Virus record (IMG/VR): IMGVR_UViG_3300027791_000007
Span: 84,444 to 148,443 of that record
From: a virus
Length of the DNA: 64,000 nucleotides
Strand: one strand, 5' to 3'
Shown: positions 9,112 through 16,890 of the stretch, piece after piece
How the letters are laid out: every line of letters starts with the position of its first letter
How positions within the stretch are numbered: the first letter of the stretch is position 1
Position numbers and translations under genes: made by a program
Notes under the pieces: model-generated
What the model saw: only the letters and a program-made list of their open reading frames with translations
What the model was told of the DNA's origin: nothing
The model's database searches: none

Positions 9112-9140
9112 ATTGTATAGTAAATTGTTGGCATTGTCAA
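9112..9140 (-). promoter_or_regulatory. Early-type sigma70 promoter for gp43
   Basis: Minus strand TTGACA (9140-9135), 17-bp spacer, TACAAT (9117-9112). It shares the extended block AAAGACTTGACAATG with the 16825 site. Predicted start of transcription falls at the gp43 ATG itself. Confidence 0.75.
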
Positions 9141-9145
9141 GTCTT

Positions 9146-9394
9146 TTATTCAAATAATTCTATTTGTTTTTTCTTGTTAACTGGTTTCATTGGGAAATAA
9201 ATATTAATCATTTCTAGTCTATCATGTGCGGCAGATAGTTTATCTAGTTCAGCCATAACTGCTTCTGTTACATCTGAATGCTCTCCAATTCCTGCCGGCA
9301 TTGTTTGATACACTGCAATATTTGCCTTGTGAACTTCAATTTGTCCTTCTGCATGTTTTTTTGCAGCAAAAATAATTTGTTCGCCTACTTTCAT
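9146..9394 (-). CDS. Conserved-looking small helical protein, function unknown
   Basis: 82 residues, mostly amphipathic helix, with two histidine-containing segments and a lysine-rich C-terminus (KPVNKKKQIELFE). The ending QIELFE resembles a clamp-interaction tail (Q-x-x-L-F type), which would suit a gene wedged between gp43 and the RimK-like gene in the replication cluster; this is inference. Good Shine-Dalgarno (AAAGGAG) and ATGA overlap with the upstream RimK-like gene support that it is translated. Confidence 0.6.
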   Translation of the reverse strand: MKVGEQIIFAAKKHAEGQIEVHKANIAVYQTMPAGIGEHSDVTEAVMAELDKLSAAHDRLEMINIYFPMKPVNKKKQIELFE

Positions 9395-10863
9395 TTTGTA
9401 CTCCTTTTATTGAGTTTTTGGGGTAAATCGTCCTCATCTGTTTTATCGCCTCTTTCAATCCAATCGGATAGAACGAATCTCCTATTTGGATTGACACTTA
9501 CTTGAAACAAAGTCATAATATCTCTGTTAGCAAGAAAAGTACTTCTTGAATCTTTTTCAGTAAGTCCTATTGGTACATCTAAATATTTTCTATTATTAAA
9601 TGTTATGTTTACGTTAACAATAGGTCTTTCATCTATTTTTCCAACATGTTCTGGTTTGGAAACACCTTGTAAGGCACTTGTAAATTTCTTTCCGTCTTTT
9701 TCCCACTTAACTGTTCTGCCGTTAATATCTACTTTGTCAACAACAAACATTGATGCATGTGTTCCATTTCCAGTATCGAACTTTGCTCTTAGTGGGCCGT
9801 AACCATCTATTTCAATTCTTTCTACATATCCAGATTCAGTAGGAAATGAATGTCTACGATTATTTGGTATCATAATAAACTCTAATAACTTTTCTACAAT
9901 CTTAGATGGATTTGCATCACCAATATATGCATTGTTGTCTGATTCTGTATCAGTAGCATCATACAATGCAAAATTAGAACCAATACCAGCAGAACCATTA
10001 CACTCTAAAACGTAAACATCTCCACTTACAATAGCATGGTCAACACCAACAACATATGCACCAACTGAACGAGATGCCCTTAGAATCACTTCTCTTTCTC
10101 TATCATTCAATTTATATGGTTCTGTTGTAGCACCTCTATGTCTATTAGACCTAAAATCTTTCTTTGCAGAAATCCTCTTTGTTGATGCTAGTATTTTACC
10201 ACCAACTACAATTGTTCTTATATCACTATCGAATTTAAAATATTCTTGAATTAAAAGTTCAGCACCAAATTTCCATAATGACTGAACATTAGAAACTAAA
10301 CTCTCGTAATCTTTAGCAATAGAAACACCAATACCTTGTGTACCAGTAATTGTTTTAATGATAACTGGAAACTTACCACCAATTCTTTTTAATCCATCTT
10401 CTAGAGACTTTTCATTTGAAACTATTGATGTTCTAGGAGTCGGTATACTGTTTCTTTCAAAAGATAAGAACGCTGACATTTTATTATCACATGTCAACAT
10501 ACCTTCTCTATTGTTAATCATAAACGAACCAGACTTCTCAAAAGATGTTAGTAGTGCGAGTCCGATTTCATCTTCTAAAACTCCAGCACGAACAAAACAC
10601 ACAGTCTTTCTAGTGTTAAATTCTACATCATTATCGTTACCATCAAAATTAGATACTGTTATTATTCCAGTTTCTAAATCATTAGCAGCGATCCATGCAT
10701 CTCTAACATTAATGATGTGACATTTAATATTACGTTTTTCGCAAGCTTTCTGTAAAAGATTGCTTACTAGTTCTGGTTTTTTAGATTTAACTTTGGTTAG
10801 AATTGCTACTTCAATATCAGTGTCAACTTTGGCCTCAGTAAAAAAATCGGCAAATTTTTCCAT
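9391..10863 (-). CDS. RimK-like ATP-grasp ligase fused to RimB-like aspartic protease domain
   Basis: 490 residues in two parts. Residues 1-335 are ATP-grasp of the RimK type (which adds glutamates to the ribosomal protein S6 C-terminus): DNKMSAFLSFERNSIPTPRT (126-145), VIIKTITGTQGIGV (167-180), the lid region, and the metal-binding strand VLECNGSAGIG (285-295). Residues about 346-475 match the retropepsin-like ATP-dependent Zn protease/RimB family: VERIEIDGYGPLRAKFDTGNGTHA (split positions 348-370, catalytic-type DTG at 363-365), RPIV (413-416) and NRDIM. In bacteria RimK and RimB act together on S6. Phage targeting of the host ribosome is inference. Coupled by ATGA to the next gene. Confidence 0.75.
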   Translation of the reverse strand: MEKFADFFTEAKVDTDIEVAILTKVKSKKPELVSNLLQKACEKRNIKCHIINVRDAWIAANDLETGIITVSNFDGNDNDVEFNTRKTVCFVRAGVLEDEIGLALLTSFEKSGSFMINNREGMLTCDNKMSAFLSFERNSIPTPRTSIVSNEKSLEDGLKRIGGKFPVIIKTITGTQGIGVSIAKDYESLVSNVQSLWKFGAELLIQEYFKFDSDIRTIVVGGKILASTKRISAKKDFRSNRHRGATTEPYKLNDREREVILRASRSVGAYVVGVDHAIVSGDVYVLECNGSAGIGSNFALYDATDTESDNNAYIGDANPSKIVEKLLEFIMIPNNRRHSFPTESGYVERIEIDGYGPLRAKFDTGNGTHASMFVVDKVDINGRTVKWEKDGKKFTSALQGVSKPEHVGKIDERPIVNVNITFNNRKYLDVPIGLTEKDSRSTFLANRDIMTLFQVSVNPNRRFVLSDWIERGDKTDEDDLPQKLNKRSTK

Positions 10864-10880
10864 ACACCATCTCCAAGGCT

Positions 10881-11303
10881 TTATATTTCTTTAGTTTCTT
10901 CTTTTTTCTTTCCAATATTATATTTTGTCTCTAAAACCCACTCATTCTTTTCTTTGAATGAAATGATTTTGATTTGACTCAATGGTGTTATTGGTTCAGC
11001 CTCACCCTTTAGTGTTACCAGACCCCAATCACTTAATAGTTTACCGATTGTATTACGTCTTGCAACATCATTCTCACTTAAATTAGTTTCCTTACCATCT
11101 AGGGCAAAGAGTTCTTTAAAGTGAACTAAGTAATATTTACCTTGTTTATGTAGTATGTGGCAAGATTGATAGAGTTTCCTATCTTTTCTACTTGCAACAC
11201 CAATTCTGGATAATGTCTCTCTCACTTTTAGAAAATCATCCGGCTCTTTTAAGACGATTTCTAACATATCGTCTTGCTTCCAATTCAGTTTAACCTCTTC
11301 CAT
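10881..11303 (-). CDS. regA: RegA translational repressor
   Basis: RNA-binding repressor that in T4 blocks initiation of many early mRNAs, including clamp-loader genes. The body matches T4 RegA closely: EPDDFLKVRETLSRIG, LYQSCHILHKQGKYYLVHFKE and DVARRNTIGKLLSDWG. An upstream in-frame GTG (11312) exists, but the ATG at 11303 has the better spacing to AGGTGG and is chosen. A further ATG at 11267 would give the length of the T4 protein, so the N-terminal extension of about 12 residues is uncertain. Overlaps the end of gp62 by 14 bp. Confidence 0.93.
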   Translation of the reverse strand: MEEVKLNWKQDDMLEIVLKEPDDFLKVRETLSRIGVASRKDRKLYQSCHILHKQGKYYLVHFKELFALDGKETNLSENDVARRNTIGKLLSDWGLVTLKGEAEPITPLSQIKIISFKEKNEWVLETKYNIGKKKEETKEI

Positions 11304-11682
11304 TTTTTCCACCTTTATTCAAACTATCTTTAATAGTCTTTATCTGTTCATCATTAAGTATACTTAGAGCGGACTTTGCCTTTTCATTACTATATCCATA
11401 ATACTCTTTTACATACTCTAGATCTTTAAGTTTACTTGCTTTCAACCAAGGATTAAATCGTTTCCTTGGTCTTAGACTATTTAGTAAAAAGTCAAACTGC
11501 AACTTATTGTCTAGGTGATGTTGACGGTTCATCTCATTTGCGAGATGTATGGTTTCTTGGTCTAATAAACATTTATTTATAATGAATGGTGCATACTTCT
11601 TTTCCCAAGTTTCGTCACCACTATCCATAAGACGTTCTTTAGTATAGTTTATAGCATTTAGGTATTCTTTCAATTCATACAT
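11290..11682 (-). CDS. 62: Clamp loader small subunit gp62
   Basis: 130 residues, shorter than T4 gp62 (187) but typical of the short version in marine T4-like phages. The signature FDFLLNSLRPRKRFNPW is present in the middle. With gp44 it loads the gp45 clamp in an ATP-dependent manner. Sits between the oxygenase and RegA in the usual 45-44-62-regA order. The C-terminus is lysine/glycine-rich. Confidence 0.85.
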   Translation of the reverse strand: MYELKEYLNAINYTKERLMDSGDETWEKKYAPFIINKCLLDQETIHLANEMNRQHHLDNKLQFDFLLNSLRPRKRFNPWLKASKLKDLEYVKEYYGYSNEKAKSALSILNDEQIKTIKDSLNKGGKNGRG

Positions 11683-11684
11683 GA

Positions 11685-12236
11685 CTAATCTCTATAATCA
11701 TCTAGACGGTTTGGATTAGTTATTTCTCCACCCATGTCCATTGTTTTAAATACAATACAAGTCCTTAGTTTATGGCACATCCTTGAAACAGGCAAAGCAC
11801 CATGTGTAGTTTTCGCTGGGAAACAAATTAATCTATTACCCACATATTCTGCAACTTCATTACCCACGATTGTTCCACCCATGAAATCTTTTTCCCAATC
11901 CATTCTAGGATAATATATCAAGGTATAATCACCGTCATCTTTGTGTGTTAGTGGTTCTATACCATGAGTGTGGGCATTTAGGTAAACTCTTACCCATTCT
12001 AGTTTCAATTCAATCTTTCGCATGGCTGCATCCCAGATAGGTAAAAGCCAATCCATATTTGCTGAAAGTACCTCATCACGATTATGCATACCAGCAACAT
12101 GCCAGTGTTTACTTGCACCACCTTTTCTAGAATTATAATCATACTTCCATGAAAGAGAATTTACTTCTTGGTCTATAAGTTCAGCGATATGTGGTTCAAC
12201 CAGATTATCTACAATATTTAATTTATCATATCTCAT
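11685..12236 (-). CDS. 2OG-Fe(II) oxygenase inserted between gp44 and gp62
   Basis: 183 residues from the ATG at 12236, which overlaps the gp44 stop as ATGA; a longer frame to 12272 would run into gp44 and is less likely. The double-stranded beta-helix features are a metal HxD-type motif HKDDGDYTLIYYP (about residues 100-112), FMGGTIVG, and the distal His/Arg pair FPAKTTHGALPVS...RTCIVF. This matches prolyl-hydroxylase-like 2OG dioxygenases. Substrate unknown. Its position within the clamp-loader operon is an insertion relative to T4. Confidence 0.75.
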   Translation of the reverse strand: MRYDKLNIVDNLVEPHIAELIDQEVNSLSWKYDYNSRKGGASKHWHVAGMHNRDEVLSANMDWLLPIWDAAMRKIELKLEWVRVYLNAHTHGIEPLTHKDDGDYTLIYYPRMDWEKDFMGGTIVGNEVAEYVGNRLICFPAKTTHGALPVSRMCHKLRTCIVFKTMDMGGEITNPNRLDDYRD

Positions 12237-13168
12237 TTGAATTTCACAGCCCCCATAATCTCTGTTAGACAAGCCAACAAGTTAATCTCTTGATCTGCAA
12301 CAAAGGCAGACTTATATTGATAATCACCTAGAATAACCACAGCATGAGGAATAGTACTAGGATTAAGATAATCGTATAGCGCATCGTAAACCCTACGATA
12401 AATCCTAATAGGGTCATTATCGAGATTAGCAACAATCCATTTTCTGACATTTGTAAATTCCTTTCCTTTTAGTGATGACATCAAGTCACCAATATTCTTT
12501 TCAGATATATTGACTAGAACACCAGCATCAATTTGACCAGTAACAGAGTATCTTTGAAGTTCATTTATCACTCTACGCCAGTCTGGAAAGTGTTTGTTGA
12601 TTAATTCAGCAACAGCCTTAGGTTCATTTTTAATATCTTCTATTACTAGAATCTTTAGGATTCTTTCAAAGAACTGTTCTGCAAGTTTTACTTTGTCACT
12701 ATTATTAATAGAGAAATCAATACCAGAACACCTTGAGTGTAACGGTTCAATTAATCTATTCTTATAATTACAAGTAAGAATAAATCCACAGTTATTGTGA
12801 AACTCTTCCATAAACCCACGAAGGGCAGGTTGAGTTGATTGTGGATTTAGATAATCAGCCTCATCTAGAATGACGTATTTTCTACCACCCTCTAGACTTA
12901 CAGTTGAAGCAAAGTTTTTGATTTTTGTTCTAAGAACATCAATACCAGATTCTTCCGAACCATTTATCAACATATAAGTAGCACCGATTTCATTTAACAT
13001 CGCTTTTGCAACTGTAGTTTTACCCACACCAGCAGTACCAGATAATATTAGATTTGGTATTGATTTGTTCTTAACAAATTCTGTGAATGTATCTTGTAAA
13101 CCTTTTGGTAAGATACATTCAGCAATAGTCGTTGGGCGGTATTTCTCCACCCACAAGAAGTTTTCCAT
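12233..13168 (-). CDS. 44: Clamp loader large subunit gp44 (AAA+ ATPase)
   Basis: 311 residues. Walker A GTAGVGKTT (about 44-52), Walker B YVILDEADYLN, sensor-type TCNYKNRLIEPLHSRC with the SRC arginine finger motif, then the helical collar. Opens and loads the gp45 clamp together with gp62. Begins WVEKYRP, the usual RFC-box start. Followed by the oxygenase with a 4-bp overlap. Confidence 0.95.
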   Translation of the reverse strand: MENFLWVEKYRPTTIAECILPKGLQDTFTEFVKNKSIPNLILSGTAGVGKTTVAKAMLNEIGATYMLINGSEESGIDVLRTKIKNFASTVSLEGGRKYVILDEADYLNPQSTQPALRGFMEEFHNNCGFILTCNYKNRLIEPLHSRCSGIDFSINNSDKVKLAEQFFERILKILVIEDIKNEPKAVAELINKHFPDWRRVINELQRYSVTGQIDAGVLVNISEKNIGDLMSSLKGKEFTNVRKWIVANLDNDPIRIYRRVYDALYDYLNPSTIPHAVVILGDYQYKSAFVADQEINLLACLTEIMGAVKFK

Positions 13169-13183
13169 AATATAATTCCTAAA

Positions 13184-13852
13184 TTAAACTTTGTAAGAGG
13201 ATTCTGGTTCAAGAGCAATCCAATACTCAACTTTATTAGTTACGTTTTGAAAGTGACTAATATTTTGAGAAGATACTGTAACATCATAGTTACCAGATAA
13301 CAATTTCATATTTTCTACTTTGAAATAAAAATTATAGTCTGCACCCTCTGGAGCAGTACAATCAACATCCATAGAATAATTGTTAGCAGTATCGTTTTTC
13401 TTATCCTTTACTGTCAATGAATTATTTTTCAACGCCATATCTGGTGAAGAAATAACTCCAGCAGCACGTTTAAGTTGATTGATTGTATCTTCTTGTAAAG
13501 AAAATGTAACATCACTTGAAGGCATAGTTATCATTTTAGTAGGACTAGTTACTACACTAGGATCAGAATAGAAATACTTCAAAGATTTCTTTGGATTACT
13601 TTCTTCTGCCATCATTACAAACTGTTCTTGGAAATCCAAAACTGGTGTTGTAAATAAAGATAAAGCAGCAAGAAATTCATTCAAGTCATAGATTGCAACT
13701 TCTTGTGGAAATGATTGATCTACTTCTGCTTTTGCAACGATATTCTTCATCGCTGACATTGTTGTAAGTGTATTACCCTCTTTTATAATCAAGTTCTGAT
13801 TAATAGTTGAAAAGTTTTTTAGTACACTGATAGTTTGACTACTTAGTTTCAT
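13184..13852 (-). CDS. 45: Sliding clamp gp45
   Basis: 222 residues from MKLSSQTISVLKNF, the conserved start of T4-type clamps, with GGAG at good distance; an in-frame ATG at 13873 would overlap the upstream gene more and lacks a ribosome site. Further conserved parts are FSTINQNL, VAIYDLNEFLAALSLF and the C-terminal YWIALEPES. The trimeric clamp tethers gp43 and also activates late transcription through gp55. Confidence 0.95.
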   Translation of the reverse strand: MKLSSQTISVLKNFSTINQNLIIKEGNTLTTMSAMKNIVAKAEVDQSFPQEVAIYDLNEFLAALSLFTTPVLDFQEQFVMMAEESNPKKSLKYFYSDPSVVTSPTKMITMPSSDVTFSLQEDTINQLKRAAGVISSPDMALKNNSLTVKDKKNDTANNYSMDVDCTAPEGADYNFYFKVENMKLLSGNYDVTVSSQNISHFQNVTNKVEYWIALEPESSYKV

Positions 13853-14132
13853 TGGTTTCAATCTCCGTTTCATTAATATAAAGTGCTATTATACCATAAT
13901 GTATAATTTTAAGCAAGTCATTTCGGTCTTTACCGTTCTTTTTTCCATATCGTTGTGCATACTTTAGTATGTTACCCATACAGAAACCTTCACCGTGTCC
14001 ACCGTCTATAATAAACTCTGTCGCTTGGTACTTACCATCACTGTAGTGTTTATTATAAGTTTTGTCTACATAATCTTTAAGTTCATTTAATATTTTACCT
14101 TCCATAAACTTATATTCAATATTCTTTGCCAA
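13839..14132 (-). CDS. DUF3310-like (SaV-type) small protein
   Basis: 97 residues. The segment GFCMGNILKYAQRYGKKNGKDRNDLLKIIHYGIIALY matches the pattern of DUF3310/SaV-like phage proteins (G-x-x-x-GN-x-x-KY-x-x-R-x-G-KK, then D-LLK). Sometimes labelled nucleotide kinase in phages, without biochemical proof visible here. Overlaps the start of gp45 by 14 bp. Confidence 0.6.
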   Translation of the reverse strand: MAKNIEYKFMEGKILNELKDYVDKTYNKHYSDGKYQATEFIIDGGHGEGFCMGNILKYAQRYGKKNGKDRNDLLKIIHYGIIALYINETEIETNETK

Positions 14133-15101
14133 CTAAGACCTCCGTAGTGTTTTAATATATTTTGATTGATCTTCTGGACTAGTGATACCCAATTTCTTTA
14201 ATGTAAGTTTATCAACTACATTAATATTTGCAGAAAATGTTCTACGTTCACCTTCACCAAAAAATGGCATTACGGAATGTCTTAACCAATTAGGGAATAT
14301 ATACATAGCCCCAACTTCTGGTTTAACATATTCGTCTGTAGCAGGTCTAAGAATCTTAGTATCTGCCCTTCCATTATTACCCCATGAGAAATAAGTGAAA
14401 CCATCAACACCACCAGAATTATTATTCAAGTTGACTTGATCTCCACTAACCTTTTTCTCAATCGCCTCTGGAACTTTTAGATACAGAATACACGACAACC
14501 CATAAGGTGTAGCAACACCGTGGTCGTGTAAAGGATTATAATCTCCAGAGTAACTATGAACTGACCATGCTTCAAATGTATCTACTTCTGCATCAACTTC
14601 ATGTCCATTCTTTAAATAAGTTCTTGCACACTGGTCGATAATAGTTTTTACTTGTGATGGTATAGAAAGAGTCTCTGGTGTTTCTGGTTCATGAGTAATT
14701 GGAAAGACAAGTTGTGCTGATTTATTATCTTGTTTGATTTGTCCTACAAGTCCACCGGCCAAACTATTGTTTGCAGTTGTATTACCAGCAGTTTCACCAA
14801 ATGATTCGTCTTGTGTTACAATAGTTTCATCAATGTATCTATTAATTTCAGTTATAGCATCAACTGGAATTTCTACTCGCATCATATGTAGTGCAAGTTT
14901 AGTTTTCATAGAAATTCTTAAACCAGAATTTTTCTGTGTATGTTCTTCATCAGCATCAGCCATAGCCTGTCCATCTTCAATTGCTTTTTCAGCATCTGTT
15001 TTAGGAATTGGTTCGTTTGAAGTCCAATGATTTTTGTCTGTTTTTGCGACACCACCGTCTTTGAATTGGTCTGGTGCAACATCAAATGTTTTTAAACCCA
15101 T
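14133..15101 (-). CDS. 2OG-Fe(II) oxygenase (TIGR02466-like)
   Basis: 322 residues. The catalytic half shows AWSVHSYSGDYNPLHDHGVATPYGLSCILYLKVP and, 90 residues later, GAMYIFPNWLRHSVMPFFGEGERRTFSANI, the HxH...H...R arrangement of the TIGR02466/2OG-FeII_Oxy_5 family. The first 100 residues (charged, with an M-K-T-K-L helix) have no recognised domain. Substrate unknown. Follows a strong hairpin at 15129-15153 and heads the run into the clamp genes. Confidence 0.8.
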   Translation of the reverse strand: MGLKTFDVAPDQFKDGGVAKTDKNHWTSNEPIPKTDAEKAIEDGQAMADADEEHTQKNSGLRISMKTKLALHMMRVEIPVDAITEINRYIDETIVTQDESFGETAGNTTANNSLAGGLVGQIKQDNKSAQLVFPITHEPETPETLSIPSQVKTIIDQCARTYLKNGHEVDAEVDTFEAWSVHSYSGDYNPLHDHGVATPYGLSCILYLKVPEAIEKKVSGDQVNLNNNSGGVDGFTYFSWGNNGRADTKILRPATDEYVKPEVGAMYIFPNWLRHSVMPFFGEGERRTFSANINVVDKLTLKKLGITSPEDQSKYIKTLRRS

Positions 15102-15128
15102 AATATATCTCCTTGGATTAAGTGAATA

Positions 15129-15153
15129 GGGGTGGCGAATGACTCGCCACCCC
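15129..15153 (-). terminator. Perfect 10-bp GC-rich hairpin
   Basis: GGGGTGGCGA (15129-15138), 5-nt loop, TCGCCACCCC (15144-15153). It directly follows the stop of the winged-helix-like gene on the minus strand. No poly-U tract follows, so it may act as a processing or attenuation structure rather than a classical terminator. Confidence 0.6.
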
Positions 15154-15168
15154 AGAAATTAATACCGA

Positions 15169-15429
15169 TTAGGCTTCGTAACCTTGAGCACCAAATAGTG
15201 CAGTTTGTCCAGCTGCAATCACAGCTTTACTTGGAGTACCAACTCGATACGAAACACCAGCAGTTCCACGATTTTCATAAATCATCATACCTTCATTTCG
15301 TAGTTTACCAACCATCCCAGCTGGGGATGCAAGGTCAAATTTAGTTCGCAAACTTTTCCAAGTTACAGCATTGCCTTTTGCAAAAAGGTTTCGGATTTTT
15401 GCAGTCTTAGTCATTTTAGTCTTAGTCAT
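15169..15429 (-). CDS. Small winged-helix-like protein
   Basis: 86 residues. MTKTAKIRNLFAKGNAVTWKSLRTKFDLASPAGMVGKLRNEGMMIY reads as a helix-turn-helix followed by a wing (YENRGTAGVSYRVG), a layout found in small DNA-binding proteins. It has its own early-type promoter and its own downstream hairpin, so it forms a single-gene, probably abundant, unit. A regulatory role is inference. The repeated MTKTKMTKT start leaves two possible ATG codons. Confidence 0.6.
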   Translation of the reverse strand: MTKTKMTKTAKIRNLFAKGNAVTWKSLRTKFDLASPAGMVGKLRNEGMMIYENRGTAGVSYRVGTPSKAVIAAGQTALFGAQGYEA

Positions 15430-15477
15430 ATTGTATTATACCTTTCATAGTATATTTGGTAATTTGTTAGTATCTAT

Positions 15478-15506
15478 ATACTAACATAGATTAGAGGCAT
15501 TGTCAA
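15478..15506 (-). promoter_or_regulatory. Early-type sigma70 promoter for the winged-helix gene
   Basis: Minus strand TTGACA (15506-15501), 17-bp spacer, TAGTAT (15483-15478). It lies between the 3' end of the tRNA gene and the 15169-15429 gene. Confidence 0.7.
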
Positions 15507-15531
15507 CCCCTAAAATTCTTTTATTTGGATT

Positions 15532-15604
15532 TGGAGCGGGCAGATGGAATTGAACCACCTTCTTCAATTTGGAAATTGACATAATACCTTTATACGATGC
15601 CCGC
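15532..15604 (-). tRNA. tRNA-Gly (UCC) with short anticodon loop
   Basis: Acceptor stem GCGGGCA pairs with TGCCCGC, followed by T and an encoded CCA. A D-arm with GG, and a T-arm GGTGG-TTCAATT-CCATC are intact. The anticodon arm is TCAAT-TTCCAA-ATTGA: a 5-bp stem closing only 6 nt (or a 4-bp stem closing 8 nt), one base fewer than the expected 7-nt loop, giving a 73-nt gene. The overall sequence is close to bacterial tRNA-Gly(UCC). The missing base may be real or a homopolymer assembly error. It sits just 3' of CobS on the same strand. Confidence 0.85.
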
Positions 15605-15611
15605 ATTTTTC

Positions 15612-16790
15612 CTAGAATGATGGTTCTTCTTCATCATCACTATCCATATCAGATAACATATTATCCAATTCAGTTTCGTTGTTAGTAGAATCAATCTCGA
15701 TTCCACTGTCAATTTTGGTGTACAAGTCCATGAAAGAGTCTTTGGTCTCTTCATCGAATCTTGCAACACAAAGTTCGATAGACTTCATCTTGTCATTGAA
15801 AATGGCAAATGCCTTTACAATGTGGTCTAACCTTCTGGTCGAAATCACTTCATCGACTCCACCGTCAAAGAAAGTCTTTCTGATAACCTCGGCCCACTTG
15901 ACAAGATTATCTGCAAACACTTCATCAACAGTTCCATACTTTTTCATAGAACCGATAACAATCTTCTTTTCGGTTTTTGTGGTAGCGTATGGTTGTTCAA
16001 TAGTGATTGCAAATCTTTCGAGGAAGGCCTCATTCAATACGTTAGTACCAATAAATCTACCGTCATCAGAACCTTTACCTTTAGTGTTAGCAGTCGCCAT
16101 CACATTAAAACCAGTTTTAGGAGTAATCCACTTGTTTACTTTTTTCAAGTAAACACCTTTACCCTCAAGAACTGGTTGGAGTGCAAGTAACTTGTTTGAA
16201 CCCAAATCACACTCATCAAGCAAAAGAGTACAACCTCTTTGCATGGCCTCAATGACTGGCCCAGGAACAAACTTAGTTTCTCCATTCACCAATCTGAAAC
16301 CACCAAGTAAATCATCTTCATCAGTTTCGATTGTGATGTTCACTCTGATCAATTCTTTTTTCATCTCAGCGTGAATCTGTTCAATCATCAATGTTTTACC
16401 ATTACCAGATAATCCAGTAACAAATATTGGATAGAACAAACCAGACTTTACAATCTGTTTGATTGTAGTGTAATGACCCCAAGGTACGAAACCTACAAAT
16501 GTCTCTGGAACTAAATTTTGTTTTTCCATATTTGTTGCAACTAAATTCATAACAGTATTCTCCACTGGAGCAGTAGTATTAACTTGAACTGTCTCAGCAA
16601 CATACAAATCTTCATTAGGAAGTTTGAACTGATTATAACCAGTTTTACACTGACCTAGAAACCAACCAGCAAGTGGTAGTTCTAGTTTTTCACAAACCTC
16701 TTTTACTTGAGTCTTGTTTAGAATAGAACCAGCACCGAATTGTTCAGATGCAGAATCTACAAACTTCTGTTTTCTTGGACTTAAATACAT
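15612..16790 (-). CDS. cobS: CobS-like AAA+ ATPase (MoxR/cobaltochelatase type)
   Basis: 392 residues. Walker A TGLSGNGKT (125-133), Walker B LLLDECD (189-195) and sensor motif MATANTKG are clear; the N-terminal 90 residues form a separate small helical domain. CobS is the ATPase subunit of aerobic cobaltochelatase and is widespread in marine T4-like phages. It is followed upstream/downstream by a CobT-like VWA gene, forming an ATPase-VWA pair. No CobN is seen here, so a role as a general AAA-VWA chaperone is as likely as cobalt insertion. The C-terminus is very acidic. Confidence 0.85.
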   Translation of the reverse strand: MYLSPRKQKFVDSASEQFGAGSILNKTQVKEVCEKLELPLAGWFLGQCKTGYNQFKLPNEDLYVAETVQVNTTAPVENTVMNLVATNMEKQNLVPETFVGFVPWGHYTTIKQIVKSGLFYPIFVTGLSGNGKTLMIEQIHAEMKKELIRVNITIETDEDDLLGGFRLVNGETKFVPGPVIEAMQRGCTLLLDECDLGSNKLLALQPVLEGKGVYLKKVNKWITPKTGFNVMATANTKGKGSDDGRFIGTNVLNEAFLERFAITIEQPYATTKTEKKIVIGSMKKYGTVDEVFADNLVKWAEVIRKTFFDGGVDEVISTRRLDHIVKAFAIFNDKMKSIELCVARFDEETKDSFMDLYTKIDSGIEIDSTNNETELDNMLSDMDSDDEEEPSF

Positions 16791-16824
16791 AATATAACCT
16801 CTTTTTCAATTTTCATCATACCTT

Positions 16825-16853
16825 AAAGTAACACATCTTTAACCCATTGTCAA
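16825..16853 (-). promoter_or_regulatory. Early-type sigma70 promoter for cobS
   Basis: Minus strand TTGACA (16853-16848), 17-bp spacer, TACTTT (16830-16825). Contains the extended AAAGACTTGACAATG block. The -10 is imperfect. Confidence 0.6.
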
Positions 16854-16890
16854 GTCTTTTTTTAAGTCCTTGATTTTAAAGGGTTTTTCA

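Noticed and set aside
12237-12272. Longer start of the 11685 oxygenase.
   Set aside because: It would overlap gp44 by 40 bp; the ATGA overlap at 12236 is the usual arrangement here.
13853-13873. N-terminal extension of gp45 to 13873.
   Set aside because: T4-type clamps start MKLS; GGAG is correctly spaced for 13852.
15679-16152. Long plus-strand open frame inside cobS.
   Set aside because: Lies opposite a clear AAA+ gene, has serine/leucine-rich shadow composition and no ribosome site.
15612-16790. Cyanophage identity suggested by cobS and mazG.
   Set aside because: These genes are shared by non-cyanobacterial marine T4-like phages; no photosynthesis gene is in the window.
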